64,000 nt of DNA from Oscillatoriaceae cyanobacterium Prado104 (GCA_025454405.1 JALOON010000005.1:25662-89661), one strand, 5' to 3'; shown: positions 54,601-63,902, counted from the stretch's first letter. Notes: generated by a model from the letters alone, not told the origin. Made by a program: numbers and translations.

Positions 54601-55753
54601 GTTTGGCACCCGCCTTAACAGATTTACTCTGTTCTGGTCTTACGGTCGCTCCACAGACTGACACGGCAAGCCCTGCCGCCAAAATATTTTTTGCTGCATT
54701 GAGATCTCGGTCGTGGTGTGCCCCACAATTAGGGCAGTCCCACTCCCTGACATTCAACGGCATTTTTTCCACAATGTAACCGCACTCAAAACAACGTTTT
54801 GAACTTGGAAACCATCGGTCTATTTTGATTAAAGTGCGACCGTACCAGTTGCACTTGTACTCAAGTTGTCTGACTAATTCGCCCCAGCTTGCATCGCTGA
54901 TAGCGAGCGCCAGTTTCCGATTTTTCACCATGTTTTTCACAGCCAAATCTTCGACGGCGATGGTTTGATTTTCGCGCACCAACCGCGTTGTTAGCTTGTG
55001 GAGGTTGTCTTTTCTTGCGTCTACAATTTCTTGATGTACTTTCGCTACTTTAAGCCGTGCTTTGTGGCGGTTATTTGACCCTTTTTGTTTCCGACTTAAA
55101 GCTTTCTGCGCTCTTCTTAGTTTGCGATATTTTGCCTTGAATCCTTTGGGATTGGCAATCTTTTCACCAGTGCTAAGAGCGAGTAAACTTGTAATGCCCA
55201 AGTCAATACCAACTTGACTGCCTGAGGCAGGTAATGCTTCAATTTCAACATTCACCAACAGGGAAACTGACCACCTACCAGATGGTGAAAGCTTCACTGT
55301 AATAGTTGATGGTCGGCAACCGGCAGGCAGCATCCTACTCCAGCGAATAGGCAGTGCTTGCGCACACTTTGCTAGGTAGACTTGTCCATCTTTAAACTTA
55401 AATGCCGACTTTGTGAATTCTGCACTACCACCGTTGCGTTTCTTTTTAAAGTTGGGATATTTCGCCCGCCCATCAAAAAAATTGGTGTAAGCCGTTTGTA
55501 AATGTCGCAAGCATTGCTGCAGGGGTACGCAGCTAACTTCATTGAGAAAATCTAGTTCTTCTGTTTGCTTCCATTCGGTTAGCATTGAAGAAGTTTCAGC
55601 ATACCCTACCCGTTTTTGGTCTTTGTACCAGGCCTCGGTTCTTACGGCTAAGGCGCGGTTGTAAACTAAACGAGTACAACCAAGCGTGCGTCGCAACAAG
55701 TTCTCTTGTTCCGGCGTTGGATAGAATCGGTAGCTGAAGGCTTTTAAGGTCAC
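54566..55753 (-). CDS. tnpB: TnpB, RNA-guided endonuclease of element 2
   Basis: A 395-residue OMEGA nuclease, a different subgroup from element 1 (start MTLKAFSYRFYPTPEQENLL). RuvC-I Asp in QVGIDLGITSLLAL; RuvC-II Glu in TIAVEDLAVKNMVK; zinc finger CFECG and CPNCG; RuvC-III Asp in AHHDRDLNAAKNILAAG. All catalytic residues are intact. Basic C-terminus (KAGAKPRKEKKQKPKS). The start appears to be GTG at 55751-55753. Confidence 0.93.
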   Translation of the reverse strand: MTLKAFSYRFYPTPEQENLLRRTLGCTRLVYNRALAVRTEAWYKDQKRVGYAETSSMLTEWKQTEELDFLNEVSCVPLQQCLRHLQTAYTNFFDGRAKYPNFKKKRNGGSAEFTKSAFKFKDGQVYLAKCAQALPIRWSRMLPAGCRPSTITVKLSPSGRWSVSLLVNVEIEALPASGSQVGIDLGITSLLALSTGEKIANPKGFKAKYRKLRRAQKALSRKQKGSNNRHKARLKVAKVHQEIVDARKDNLHKLTTRLVRENQTIAVEDLAVKNMVKNRKLALAISDASWGELVRQLEYKCNWYGRTLIKIDRWFPSSKRCFECGYIVEKMPLNVREWDCPNCGAHHDRDLNAAKNILAAGLAVSVCGATVRPEQSKSVKAGAKPRKEKKQKPKS

Positions 55754-55934
55754 GATCGCAGTCTAACACTTCGCTTGTGATATCTGGGACTACTTATTAT
55801 ATGTAAATCTTTGTCAAGCCGTCCTATAAGCGATGCACTGAGCACAGCCGAAGTGGACGGGGTTTCAGCCCTCCGTTACACTACGCCCCATTTTTCTGAT
55901 GAAAGATTACCTGGAAACCCAGTTGCTTTGGCGC

Positions 55935-56018
55935 GCGCGATCGACCATCCGAGAAACCGGGTTTCTCCGATAATTTACGCCTCCCCACGAGATTGTCTGA
56001 AGAAACCCGGTTTCTGAG
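55935..56018. repeat. 84-bp direct repeat, left copy
   Basis: GCGCGATCGACCATCCGAGA through GAAGAAACCCGGTTTCTGAG. It contains two CCGGG-family palindromic arms. It matches 57220-57303 at 81 of 84 positions by eye. The pair brackets the DUF2281-like and Uma2 genes. Confidence 0.9.
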
Positions 56019-56036
56019 ACCCTGCGTAATACACAC

Positions 56037-56462
56037 TTACTTTTGAGTCAATAACACTTCGTCAATTTCATCGCTAAAAGCGGCGGTGAGTTCTGGACTA
56101 GAAAGTGCGATCGCGCTTTCATGCCATTCATAAATCGTTGCCTCAATTCGATCCCAAGCCGCAGGTTCCGACTCTACAAGACGGTAATCTTTCTCTATTT
56201 CTGCTATGAGTTCGCTAAGTTCTTCCTTATCAAATACTTTCAGCCACCCATAGAGATTTTCCGAACCAATCTCTTCTCCCAAACGCAACCGATAAGCAGT
56301 GGCTATTACTTCAAACCAATGAGTCGAAGTATCTAATGTAGCGATCGACTCCTTAGCATTCAGGTGCTGGGCACGAATAAATTCTGCGAAAGTGAGAATT
56401 TCGCTGGCTTGCTCTTGGGGAAGGGTTTTAACGATCGCGTAGATTTGTTCAATGATAGTCAT
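56037..56462 (-). CDS. DUF2281-like small protein
   Basis: A 141-residue acidic protein. Residues 1-40 (MTIIEQIYAIVKTLPQEQAS, EILTFAEFIRAQHLN) match the DUF2281 pattern found in many small cyanobacterial antitoxin-like proteins. The rest (WFEVIATAYRLRLGEEIGSE, LYGWLKVFDKEELSELIAEI) is helical and unassigned. It diverges from the Uma2 gene, with about 85 bases between. No toxin partner is directly linked. Confidence 0.65.
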   Translation of the reverse strand: MTIIEQIYAIVKTLPQEQASEILTFAEFIRAQHLNAKESIATLDTSTHWFEVIATAYRLRLGEEIGSENLYGWLKVFDKEELSELIAEIEKDYRLVESEPAAWDRIEATIYEWHESAIALSSPELTAAFSDEIDEVLLTQK

Positions 56463-56547
56463 AATCTAGTTGGCTTTCGAGTATGTTTATCGCTATTCAA
56501 TCTAACTTACTTTATGTTATCATAAAATCACTTGAGAGCAGAAGGAA

Positions 56548-57204
56548 ATGACTATGCAAACCCAAGAAAAACCAGCGATCGCCAAGCAACCACCAACCGA
56601 AAAACGGTACTACACGCCTGAGGAATATCTCGCATTAGAAGAAAGTGCGATCGACAAAAGTGAATACCATGATGGAGAGATTATACCAATGACAGGCGGA
56701 ACTACCAACCACAACAAAATCGCACTGAATTTTTGCCGCAAATTTCCTTTGACTATCCAGGAGCAAAATTACGAGACATTTATCAATGATGTGCGTTTGT
56801 GGATACCCCTAACTCGTCGCTATGTCTATCCCGATATCATGGTCATTCAAGGAGAACCAGTATTTCACGAAAATAACCAAACAATTGTCACAAATCCTCT
56901 GATAATCGTTGAGGTTTTGTCCAATTCAACCAAAGACTACGATCGCGGTGGCAAATTTCTCACCTATCGCTCAATTCCGGAATTTCGAGAATACATTTTA
57001 ATCGACCAATATAGCTATCATATCGAACAATTTGCTAAAAACTCTAATGGCAAATGGGTATTAACAGAATACGATTCAGAGGAAGCTGTATTAACCCTAG
57101 AATCCGTAGAATTTCAAATGCCACTTAGAGAGATTTACGAACGCATTAAGTTTGAAGTTTCAGAGGAGGAAGCAAGCGATACAACAAGTGAAATTCAAGA
57201 ATAA
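56548..57204 (+). CDS. Uma2 family (DUF820) endonuclease-like protein
   Basis: A 218-residue protein with the full DUF820 signature: KRYYTPEEYLALEESAIDKS, SEYHDGEIIPMTGGTTNHNK, INDVRLWIPLTRRYVYPDIM (active Asp), NPLIIVEVLSNSTKDYDRGG (E-x-V) and KFLTYRSIPEFREYILIDQY. A PD-(D/E)xK nuclease fold is known for the family; the biological role is unsettled. GAAGGA lies 10 bases before the ATG. It is bracketed by the 84-bp direct repeats with its divergent neighbour. Confidence 0.9.
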   Translation: MTMQTQEKPAIAKQPPTEKRYYTPEEYLALEESAIDKSEYHDGEIIPMTGGTTNHNKIALNFCRKFPLTIQEQNYETFINDVRLWIPLTRRYVYPDIMVIQGEPVFHENNQTIVTNPLIIVEVLSNSTKDYDRGGKFLTYRSIPEFREYILIDQYSYHIEQFAKNSNGKWVLTEYDSEEAVLTLESVEFQMPLREIYERIKFEVSEEEASDTTSEIQE

Positions 57205-57219
57205 TATTGAGTCTGTGTC

Positions 57220-57303
57220 GCGCGATCGACCATCCGAGAAACCATGTTTCTCCGATAATTTACGCCTCCTCACGAGATTGTCTGAAGAAACCCGGTTTCT
57301 GAG
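57220..57303. repeat. 84-bp direct repeat, right copy
   Basis: Same orientation and about 96 percent identical to 55935-56018 by eye (three substitutions). It begins 13 bases after the Uma2 stop. Confidence 0.9.
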
Positions 57304-57820
57304 GCTCGGCGCGATCGAGGATTTTTGATTCTGACTGTCATAGCGATCGATGATACATACAATCTTTATTTACCATTTGTAGGGACACGGCAGTGCCGTG
57401 TCCGGGCGGATAAATCGGGATAGTAATTAATATAATAGAGGTGCGATCGATTCTGAAACCTATAAATCTTGTAACCGATCGATAACCTGTGCGGTATGAT
57501 GGCGTTCGATCTAAGAAGACAAGCACGTTACACCCGAAGTCCGGCAGGGGTTGCAACCCTCCGCAACGCTCGGCCCCTGCCTCAAAGCAAAAGTCCTCTA
57601 GAAGAGGACTAATAAAATTATCTAAAAATTAGGTTTTTGCTCGCGCCACACAAGGTTTTGAAACTTTTCCTGGGAGAAATCTAATGAATTATGCAGTCCT
57701 CTTTCAGAGGACTTTCGCTATGAGACAGGGAATTAATTCCCTGGCGGACTTAGGAACAAGCGCGCATTTATCGATCGCCCCCTTCGCCCCTACATCCCCG
57801 CGATACCGCAAGTTTTCATT
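57304..57820. repeat. Repeat-rich intergenic region with two copies of the double-hairpin repeat
   Basis: Holds the double-hairpin family of 9461-9523 twice. An inverted copy is at 57537-57614 (AGTCCTCTAGAAGAGGACT at 57592-57610) and a direct copy at 57695-57757 (AGTCCTCTTTCAGAGGACT, then TTTCGCTATGAGACAGGG). The two face each other about 80 bases apart. The CACGGCAGTGCCGTG palindrome lies at about 57387-57401. I see no gene here. Confidence 0.7.
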
Positions 57821-59437
57821 TCAAACAGCAACCAAATTAGACTCCAAAGTCGCAACCAATTTGAGATTGTACTCCGCCTCAAAAGCCGGCTTTTTATAAT
57901 CCAAACTCCACATTTCCAAACCGCAATCGTCCTCCGGATGCTGCGGTTCTAGCAGCAAGCGAAACTCTCGAATCTCCGGGCGGTACTCGCATTTAAAACG
58001 CGCGATCGCCCCGATTTGCCTCCTATCTAATGCTACAGCCAACCGCAGCAAAGGATGCAGTTTGCTAACTACTTCCCGGTATTTTTTGGGCAAAATTGTG
58101 AAATTTTCATGTTTCTTTCTTGGCGGGTTCTTGCGGTGGTAGCGCGCTAAATTGGCAATTACTTCAATTTCTGTTTCGCTGTATCCCAACAATTCTCCAT
58201 TGCGAATTAGATAGTAAGAATGTTTGTGGTGCGCCGCGTGGCTGACGTACAAACCGCAGTTGTGCAAAATCGCCGCCGCCCACAGCAACTCTCGTTCTTC
58301 ATTGCCGAAATTGTGCAAAATTCCTTGAGTGCGATCGAACAAATTCAATGCAAAACTTGCAATCCTTTCGCTGTGTTCTAAATTGACATCATATTTATCA
58401 GCCATGTGGTGAATGCAGCGCTGGCGGATCGAACTTTGATAGCGCAAGCGGTTTTCAATCAAACCGTGAGTTAGCATCCAGTCAACAATGACGCCTTCCC
58501 TCAACGATCGATCGCACACAGTCAGCGATTCCATTCCCAATAAAATCATCGCTTCCTGCAAAATCAAAGCACCTGCGAGAATAATTTCCGATCGCTTGTC
58601 AGACATTCCCGGAATTGCCAACCTTTCCGCATAAGAAAGTTTGCGAAAACGATTGACTAAATCGCGCAAATCTCTTAAACTTAATTGATATCCATTCAGC
58701 GGATTCGGCACCGTTCCCAACTTTTCGCGAGCGTTAATGGCAGCTAAAGTTTCGATCGTCCCCGCCGTACCAATTAAACGCAGGGATTCACCAGGCTTAA
58801 AGTGCGATCGCAATTCTTCGATCGGTCTTTCCAGCGCAATCCGAATGTAAGCTTGCAAATAAGCAAATTCATCCCGGCTAATCGGATCGGTTTTGACAAA
58901 TTCTCCTGTCAGGCGCACCGCACCAATTTTGGTACTGGTAAGGCAGCGCGGTTCCAACGCATCCCCTAAAATCAACTCCGTAGAACCGCCCCCAATATCG
59001 ATAATTACCTGCGGCTGACTGTTAAATTCCATGCCCGAAAGCACGCCGAGATAAATCCGCCGCGCCTCTTCGTGACCGGAAATCAAGCTAACATTTAGAT
59101 CTAACTCATCAGCAACTTGTTTGAGAAATTCCCTGCCGTTAGGGGCTTCTCGCACCGCACTCGTAGCCACGGCGATAACTTGTTCGGCATTGAAAGTTTT
59201 AGCAATACCTTGAAAGCGCCGCAAAGTTGCGATCGCCCTTGCCATAACCTCTAATTTCAAACATCCTGTCTTAGGTTCGCAATCGCCCAACCTAACCGTA
59301 TCTTTTTCTCTCGCAACAATCGCAAACGCGGGCAATTTCGGATCGATCCGCGCCACTACCATGTGAAACGAGTTAGTACCCATATCAATAGCAGCAATAA
59401 TGCGATTTGACTCCGCAGAACCAAGTGAATTAACCAT
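57821..59437 (-). CDS. ppx: Exopolyphosphatase (Ppx/GppA family)
   Basis: Hydrolyses polyphosphate from its ends (or pppGpp) in the cytosol. The 538 residues show the ASKHA phosphate loops IIAAIDMGTNSFHMVVARID and VIIDIGGGSTELILGD, SGHEEARRIYLGVLSG, and a C-terminal HD-type helical region (EELLWAAAILHNCGLYVSHA). The start is the ATG at 59435-59437. It is divergent from the ubiA gene, with about 250 bases between. Confidence 0.95.
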   Translation of the reverse strand: MVNSLGSAESNRIIAAIDMGTNSFHMVVARIDPKLPAFAIVAREKDTVRLGDCEPKTGCLKLEVMARAIATLRRFQGIAKTFNAEQVIAVATSAVREAPNGREFLKQVADELDLNVSLISGHEEARRIYLGVLSGMEFNSQPQVIIDIGGGSTELILGDALEPRCLTSTKIGAVRLTGEFVKTDPISRDEFAYLQAYIRIALERPIEELRSHFKPGESLRLIGTAGTIETLAAINAREKLGTVPNPLNGYQLSLRDLRDLVNRFRKLSYAERLAIPGMSDKRSEIILAGALILQEAMILLGMESLTVCDRSLREGVIVDWMLTHGLIENRLRYQSSIRQRCIHHMADKYDVNLEHSERIASFALNLFDRTQGILHNFGNEERELLWAAAILHNCGLYVSHAAHHKHSYYLIRNGELLGYSETEIEVIANLARYHRKNPPRKKHENFTILPKKYREVVSKLHPLLRLAVALDRRQIGAIARFKCEYRPEIREFRLLLEPQHPEDDCGLEMWSLDYKKPAFEAEYNLKLVATLESNLVAV

Positions 59438-59685
59438 TGGATTGTATCGGGGTTAACAGATAATTTTTATTATTTCACGGATGGGTCTACTCTTTACTCT
59501 ATTTCGATCGACAGCAGTTGCGGGTGAAGGGTCACAAACTAGGTGTTTGCGACACGGCTTCGTTGTATCCTGGAGATTTCTCAAAAAACCCGATTTCTAG
59601 TGTCGAGCGCAACCGCCGCCATTAGGTGATTGTGCCTAAATTTTTGATAAAATTGTAAATTAAAATTCTCAAATCAAAAATTCAA
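59438..59685. promoter_or_regulatory. Divergent promoter region between ppx and ubiA
   Basis: About 250 bases holding a half copy of the CCGGG-type repeat (CAAAAAACCCGATTTCTAG near 59582) and an AT-rich stretch before the ubiA start. No specific promoter boxes could be assigned. Confidence 0.35.
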
Positions 59686-60570
59686 ATGCTGACCCAGTTC
59701 GATCGTCCTCCCGAATCCACATTCCTCGCCGTCTTGAGGCTTTTGAGATGGGACAAACCCGCGGGACGGCTAATTTTAATGCTTCCAGCCCTGTGGGCTG
59801 TCTTTTTAGCAGCGCGCGGGATGCCGCCCGCACCGCTAGTGGGCGTCATCGTGTTGGGCACGCTAGCTACAAGTGCAGCCGGCTGCGTCATCAACGATTT
59901 GTGGGATCGCAATATCGATCCCCAAGTAGAAAGAACTAAAACCCGCCCGCTTGCTTCCCGCGCCCTCACCGTGCAAACTGGCATCGGAGTTGCTTTAATT
60001 GCTTTTGCTTGTGCGGCTGTTCTCGCTTTTTATCTCAATCCTTTAAGTTTCTGGCTGTGCGTCGCTGCCGTGCCGGTAATCGTGTGCTATCCGCTAGCAA
60101 AAAGATGGTTTCCCGTGCCGCAGTTAGTGCTGTCAATTGCCTGGGGCTTTGCAGTTTTAATTAGTTGGACGGCGGCGGTCGATCGACTAGAATTAGCTAC
60201 CTGGTTGCTGTGGGGCGCTGTCGTACTGTGGACGATGGGATTTGATACAGTTTATGCGATGAGCGATCGAGAAGACGATTTGCGTTTGGGCGTGAATTCG
60301 AGCGCGATTTTTTTTGGGGATTATGCCGCGATCGCAGTAGGATTGTTTTTTGCCGGTACTGCTGTTTTGCTAGCGGCGGTGGGGATTAACTTGCACTTGC
60401 ATCTCGGTTTTTGGCTGGCAATTGGTGGGGCGGCAGTTGTGTGGTTTTTGCAGTACAGCCAACTGCAAAAAGCCGAGCTTCCGAAACCAGTTTACGGTGA
60501 GATTTTTCGCCAGAATGTTTGGGTGGGATTTGCGATCTTGGCCGGTACGATCGTCGGAGAACTTTTTTAA
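59686..60570 (+). CDS. ubiA: 4-hydroxybenzoate polyprenyltransferase (plastoquinone pathway UbiA)
   Basis: Membrane prenyltransferase; in cyanobacteria it attaches solanesyl diphosphate to 4-hydroxybenzoate for plastoquinone. The 294 residues have about eight or nine transmembrane helices. The first Asp motif is GCVINDLWDRNIDPQVERTK followed by TRPLASRALT; the second is YAMSDREDDLRLGVNSSAIF. The ATG at 59686 opens the start MLTQFDRPPESTF. Confidence 0.95.
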   Translation: MLTQFDRPPESTFLAVLRLLRWDKPAGRLILMLPALWAVFLAARGMPPAPLVGVIVLGTLATSAAGCVINDLWDRNIDPQVERTKTRPLASRALTVQTGIGVALIAFACAAVLAFYLNPLSFWLCVAAVPVIVCYPLAKRWFPVPQLVLSIAWGFAVLISWTAAVDRLELATWLLWGAVVLWTMGFDTVYAMSDREDDLRLGVNSSAIFFGDYAAIAVGLFFAGTAVLLAAVGINLHLHLGFWLAIGGAAVVWFLQYSQLQKAELPKPVYGEIFRQNVWVGFAILAGTIVGELF

Positions 60571-61039
60571 TTAGTAGGGACTTGCGCGTGACGGAAATAT
60601 CGCGGTAACCCCCCAAAACAGAGAGAATTACCCTACTTTCAGTGATGCCCCAATCGCGCGCTCGAACAACCAAAAATTACACAAATAACCTGCTTTCTGA
60701 GAACAATTATCGGTGTTCCCTGGATGTATCGACACAGAGACTAGGTTTGTAGATTCCCATACGTAAGTGTGATTAACAAATCGATCCCTCTTTTATCCCG
60801 ATCGGTATTTGACAGGTTTAGGAAAAAAGTGTAGGATGACAGGCTCACCTTTTTCTGTTGCGCTGCGCGGCATCCTCTATGCTCCTAATTGCATAGGTAA
60901 TTGTGCAGGTAATGCCAGACAATTAGCCATTTGGCTAATTGTTTATTGGCTAATTGGCTAGATCGATCCAGCCTATAACATGACTATGCTAGAGTTAGTC
61001 AAGTTCCGGTATATATATAGCCATCTTGTATTAAGTGCC
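60571..61039. repeat. Intergenic region with a 10-bp hairpin
   Basis: About 470 bases. CAATTAGCCA (60920-60929), TT loop, TGGCTAATTG (60932-60941) is a perfect hairpin, followed by further TTGGCTAATTG copies at about 60945-60957. The region should also hold the promoter for the REC-EAL gene. Confidence 0.6.
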
Positions 61040-62404
61040 ATGCTCAAAATTTTGGTAATTGAGGACGACGAATTAATCCGGGAAACCATCAAGCAGCTTC
61101 TGGAATCCCACAGCTACCGCGTCATCGCCGCAGAAAACGGACGATTAGGCGTGCAGGTAGCTCTTTCGGATCTGCCAGATTTAATTTTGTGCGACGTGCA
61201 AATGCCGGAACTAGATGGTTATGAAGTGTTGCGTACCCTTCGTCAAAACTCCCTGGCAGCTACAATTCCCTTTATTTTCCTCACAGCGCAAGGTGCCAAA
61301 GCCGATTTCCGCCGGGGTATGGAATTAGGTGCAGATGATTACTTAACAAAGCCGTTTACCAAATTAGAATTGTTAGGAGCAATCTCCTCTCGCGTTTCCA
61401 AACGGCAAACTATTACTCAACCCCTGACAGAAGCACTGCAACAAGCAGAAGCGAGACTTAACTATTTAGTTAACGACTCCGCTACCGCCAATGTCGTTTG
61501 CCCGGAAAAATTGGCCCTAGAAGCCCTGCTGCGCCGCGCTTTGGCCCAAGGTGAATTTCAAGTTTACTACCAGCCTCAAGTCGATATTGCTACCGGAAAA
61601 ATTATCGGTGCTGAAGCTTTAGTGCGCTGGCAAAATCCCGATCGAGGTATCATTTCCCCCGCCGAATTTATTCCCCTTGCTGAAGAAACAGGCTTAATTA
61701 TTCCCATAGGTGAATGGGTGCTGCTGTCGGCTTGCGCTCAAGCTGCCAGTTGGGTTGCTGCTGGATTTTCGCCTTTTAGAATATCAGTAAATTTGTCGGC
61801 GAGGCAGTTGTCAGAGCCGAAGATTGCCGAAAGAATCATGCAGATATTAGAAACCACCGGTTTGGAGCCTGCCAATTTAGAATTGGAGATGACAGAAAGC
61901 GCTTTGGTGGATAATGCTACTGTTGCCGGGGCTACTTTAAATAAGCTGAAAGCGCTGGGAATTCGGATCGCGATCGACGACTTCGGCACCGGTTACGCTA
62001 CTTTAGGCTACCTCAAACAATTTGCTTTTGACAGTCTGAAAATTGACAGAATTTTTGTTCGCAATGCCAACGAAGACGCTCAAAATTCTGCAATTACTAC
62101 GGCGGTAATTTTACTCGGTCACAGTTTGAACATGACGGTAATTGCTGAAGGAGTAGAAACCAAAGCAGAATTGGCTTTTTTAGAACAGAATAAATGCGAT
62201 ATCATGCAGGGGTATTTGTTCAGCCGTCCCGAACCCGCAGCGGTTTTTGAAAAATTGCTGCACTTGGGAAAGCCTATGTCTGAAGCACCCCGATCGACTT
62301 TATCTACTCGCATCATTCCTTTTGTATCGCCCTCCGAGCGAGAGAAAAGCGAAAAACCTGCCGTTCCCCTACCAGCCAGCGCTAACCTGCGATCGGTTAG
62401 GTAA
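61040..62404 (+). CDS. Response regulator with EAL domain (c-di-GMP phosphodiesterase)
   Basis: A 454-residue cytosolic protein. The receiver domain (1-120) has the phospho-acceptor D52 in [18 protein letters not shown]. The EAL domain (about 180-415) has the signature [20 protein letters not shown], the metal-binding [14 protein letters not shown] and [20 protein letters not shown], and the late [19 protein letters not shown]. All usual catalytic residues are present, so it should hydrolyse c-di-GMP. I chose the ATG at 61040; 60980 would add a non-homologous leader. The cognate kinase is unlinked. Confidence 0.93.
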   Translation: MLKILVIEDDELIRETIKQLLESHSYRVIAAENGRLGVQVALSDLPDLILCDVQMPELDGYEVLRTLRQNSLAATIPFIFLTAQGAKADFRRGMELGADDYLTKPFTKLELLGAISSRVSKRQTITQPLTEALQQAEARLNYLVNDSATANVVCPEKLALEALLRRALAQGEFQVYYQPQVDIATGKIIGAEALVRWQNPDRGIISPAEFIPLAEETGLIIPIGEWVLLSACAQAASWVAAGFSPFRISVNLSARQLSEPKIAERIMQILETTGLEPANLELEMTESALVDNATVAGATLNKLKALGIRIAIDDFGTGYATLGYLKQFAFDSLKIDRIFVRNANEDAQNSAITTAVILLGHSLNMTVIAEGVETKAELAFLEQNKCDIMQGYLFSRPEPAAVFEKLLHLGKPMSEAPRSTLSTRIIPFVSPSEREKSEKPAVPLPASANLRSVR

Positions 62405-62587
62405 CATTAGTTACGGGCAGCAGTCATTAGTCATTAGTCATTAGTCATTAAGTTACCGTTGCAATCACTCGGGCATCCAGTTTTAAGTCATCGGAAAAAC
62501 TTGATTTAAGCAGCAGCGATCGTTATAATAACAGGGTAAATGACTTAAAATAGTTCGCACAAACTACTGCTACCCGAGGTCGGATTC
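62405..62587. repeat. STRR TCATTAG and short spacer
   Basis: Four units of AGTCATT (about 62424-62449) and other spacer sequence before the next gene. Confidence 0.7.
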
Positions 62588-62989
62588 ATGGATTGCAAAA
62601 CAGCTACTTTAGTTTACAAAACGGGGAATCCTCTAGAAAAAATTCAGGAAATTTTTCCAGAAGCTTGGGAATTTTTTTCTGTTCAATCTCAGGCTTTTGT
62701 AGAAGGGAAAGACGATGAGTTCGATGCGGAAATTAAACGCTCGATCGGACAAACACCTTTCCAGTTCAGAATTACTCATCGATCCGATACCGAACAGCTA
62801 ACCAAGGATATTTCCGAACTGTTGGGCGATATTACTTCTCGCTTGTTGTTGGAACAGCATTTTTCTCAAGTTGTGGGCCGCCCGATTTATTTCAGTACGA
62901 TTTGTTGTTCGAGTCACTTAACCGCCGATCGCGAATTAACTTTAGATGAAGTATTGCCAATTCAGCGCGCGGCCGTTCAATTGCAATAG
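62588..62989 (+). CDS. Conserved hypothetical protein
   Basis: A 133-residue cytosolic protein (MDCKTATLVYKTGNPLEKIQ ... GRPIYFSTICCSSHLTADRE). It looks like a conserved cyanobacterial hypothetical, with a helical C-terminus (SRLLLEQHFSQVVG) and a paired Cys-Cys near residue 107. No domain or partner was recognised. CCGAGG at about 62575-62580 is a weak candidate RBS. Confidence 0.7.
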   Translation: MDCKTATLVYKTGNPLEKIQEIFPEAWEFFSVQSQAFVEGKDDEFDAEIKRSIGQTPFQFRITHRSDTEQLTKDISELLGDITSRLLLEQHFSQVVGRPIYFSTICCSSHLTADRELTLDEVLPIQRAAVQLQ

Positions 62990-63443
62990 TCATCAGTCAT
63001 CAGTCAATCTGTTGTGCAACCATTAGATCTAGATCCCCCCTAGCCCCCCTTCTTAAGGGGGGGACCGGAAGTTTTTTAAGTCTTTCTTAAGGGGAGAAGA
63101 GAAATTCTTTCTTGAAGTCCCCCTTTTTAAGCGGAACTTACCCCCGGAGGGGGTAGTTTCGGTGGCTGTATTCTTTGAGCTGTATTAGTTTTAGCCATTT
63201 GGCAGTGACAATTGTGTAGCCATGTTTCCCGATCCAGGAAAGTCTCGCCCTGTAATGGTTTCATAAGAAATGAATTTCGTGCGGGGGGTAAGTTCCGTTC
63301 TGACAAATTCTTGCGTTTTCTGACGTTACTTTAGCTAAGTTTTTTGATTATATGCTGATATTTTCTTACTTCACAACCATTAAAAATATTAGATAATAAA
63401 TAATCAAACCCTAGAGCTTTAAGTCAAGCGATACTTTTGTGAA
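62990..63443. repeat. Intergenic region with CCCCC-type palindromes
   Basis: About 450 bases. It has CCCCCCTTCTTAAGGGGGGG (about 63044-63063), then GGAACTTACCCCC-GGA-GGGGGTAGTTTC (about 63133-63160), and GGGGGGTAAGTTCCG (about 63283-63297) as an inverted half. A third full copy follows the pilin-like gene. Likely a transposon-derived or REP-like palindrome. Confidence 0.65.
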
Positions 63444-63899
63444 ATGGTTAATCCTAAAAATCACGAATCTCGCAATAAGTTCAGTGATGGCTTTCCCTTA
63501 ATTGAACTGCTTGTTGTTATCGCAATAATTGGGATTTTATCAGCAATTGCCCTGCCAATATATTTGTGGCAGATCAAAAAGGCAAAGCAGGTTGAACCCA
63601 AAATATACACAGCTAGTTGCTTGCGAATACAACAAGCCTCTTATGAAGGATACGGAACTATTGCGGGAGAAGAAAATGCGCAAGTAGAAGAACAATTTTT
63701 TAGCAAAAACAACAAATACACAGTCAATGCTAGTTTGTACAAATCTCAAAATCCAGAAGAGTTAGTTCAAGCAGTTATCTGCTGTGTAGCAACCTCGAAG
63801 GAGGAAGGTGATTCTTCCTATGCACAAGCTTTGGTTTATACCAATACAAATCAAGTAGTTTCAACAACTTGCGACCAAGTTGCATCTGTCAAACCATGA
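63444..63899 (+). CDS. Type IV pilin-like protein
   Basis: A 151-residue prepilin. The leader ends at G16, followed by FPLIELLVVIAIIGILSAIA, the N-methylated hydrophobic helix; the canonical form is FTLIEL, so the +2 position is Pro rather than Thr. E5 of the mature protein is conserved. The globular part (SCLRIQQASYEGYGTIAGEE, later VICCVATSKEEGDSSYAQAL) matches PilA-type minor or major pilins of cyanobacteria. It would be processed by PilD and used for twitching or DNA uptake. No other pil gene is in the window. Confidence 0.9.
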   Translation: MVNPKNHESRNKFSDGFPLIELLVVIAIIGILSAIALPIYLWQIKKAKQVEPKIYTASCLRIQQASYEGYGTIAGEENAQVEEQFFSKNNKYTVNASLYKSQNPEELVQAVICCVATSKEEGDSSYAQALVYTNTNQVVSTTCDQVASVKP

Positions 63900-63902
63900 T
63901 TA

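Larger units (their letters stand above)
54524..55830 (-). mobile_element. TnpB-only IS200/IS605-type element 2
   Basis: Carries tnpB and no tnpA. The right end is at 54524. The left end is not sharply defined; it lies between 55753 and about 55830, where the sequence (minus) GGCTTGACAAAGATTTACAT and on into AATAAGTAG might be part of the end. The element is 116 bases from the ROCO N-terminal remnant and 1.4 kb from element 1. Confidence 0.6.
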
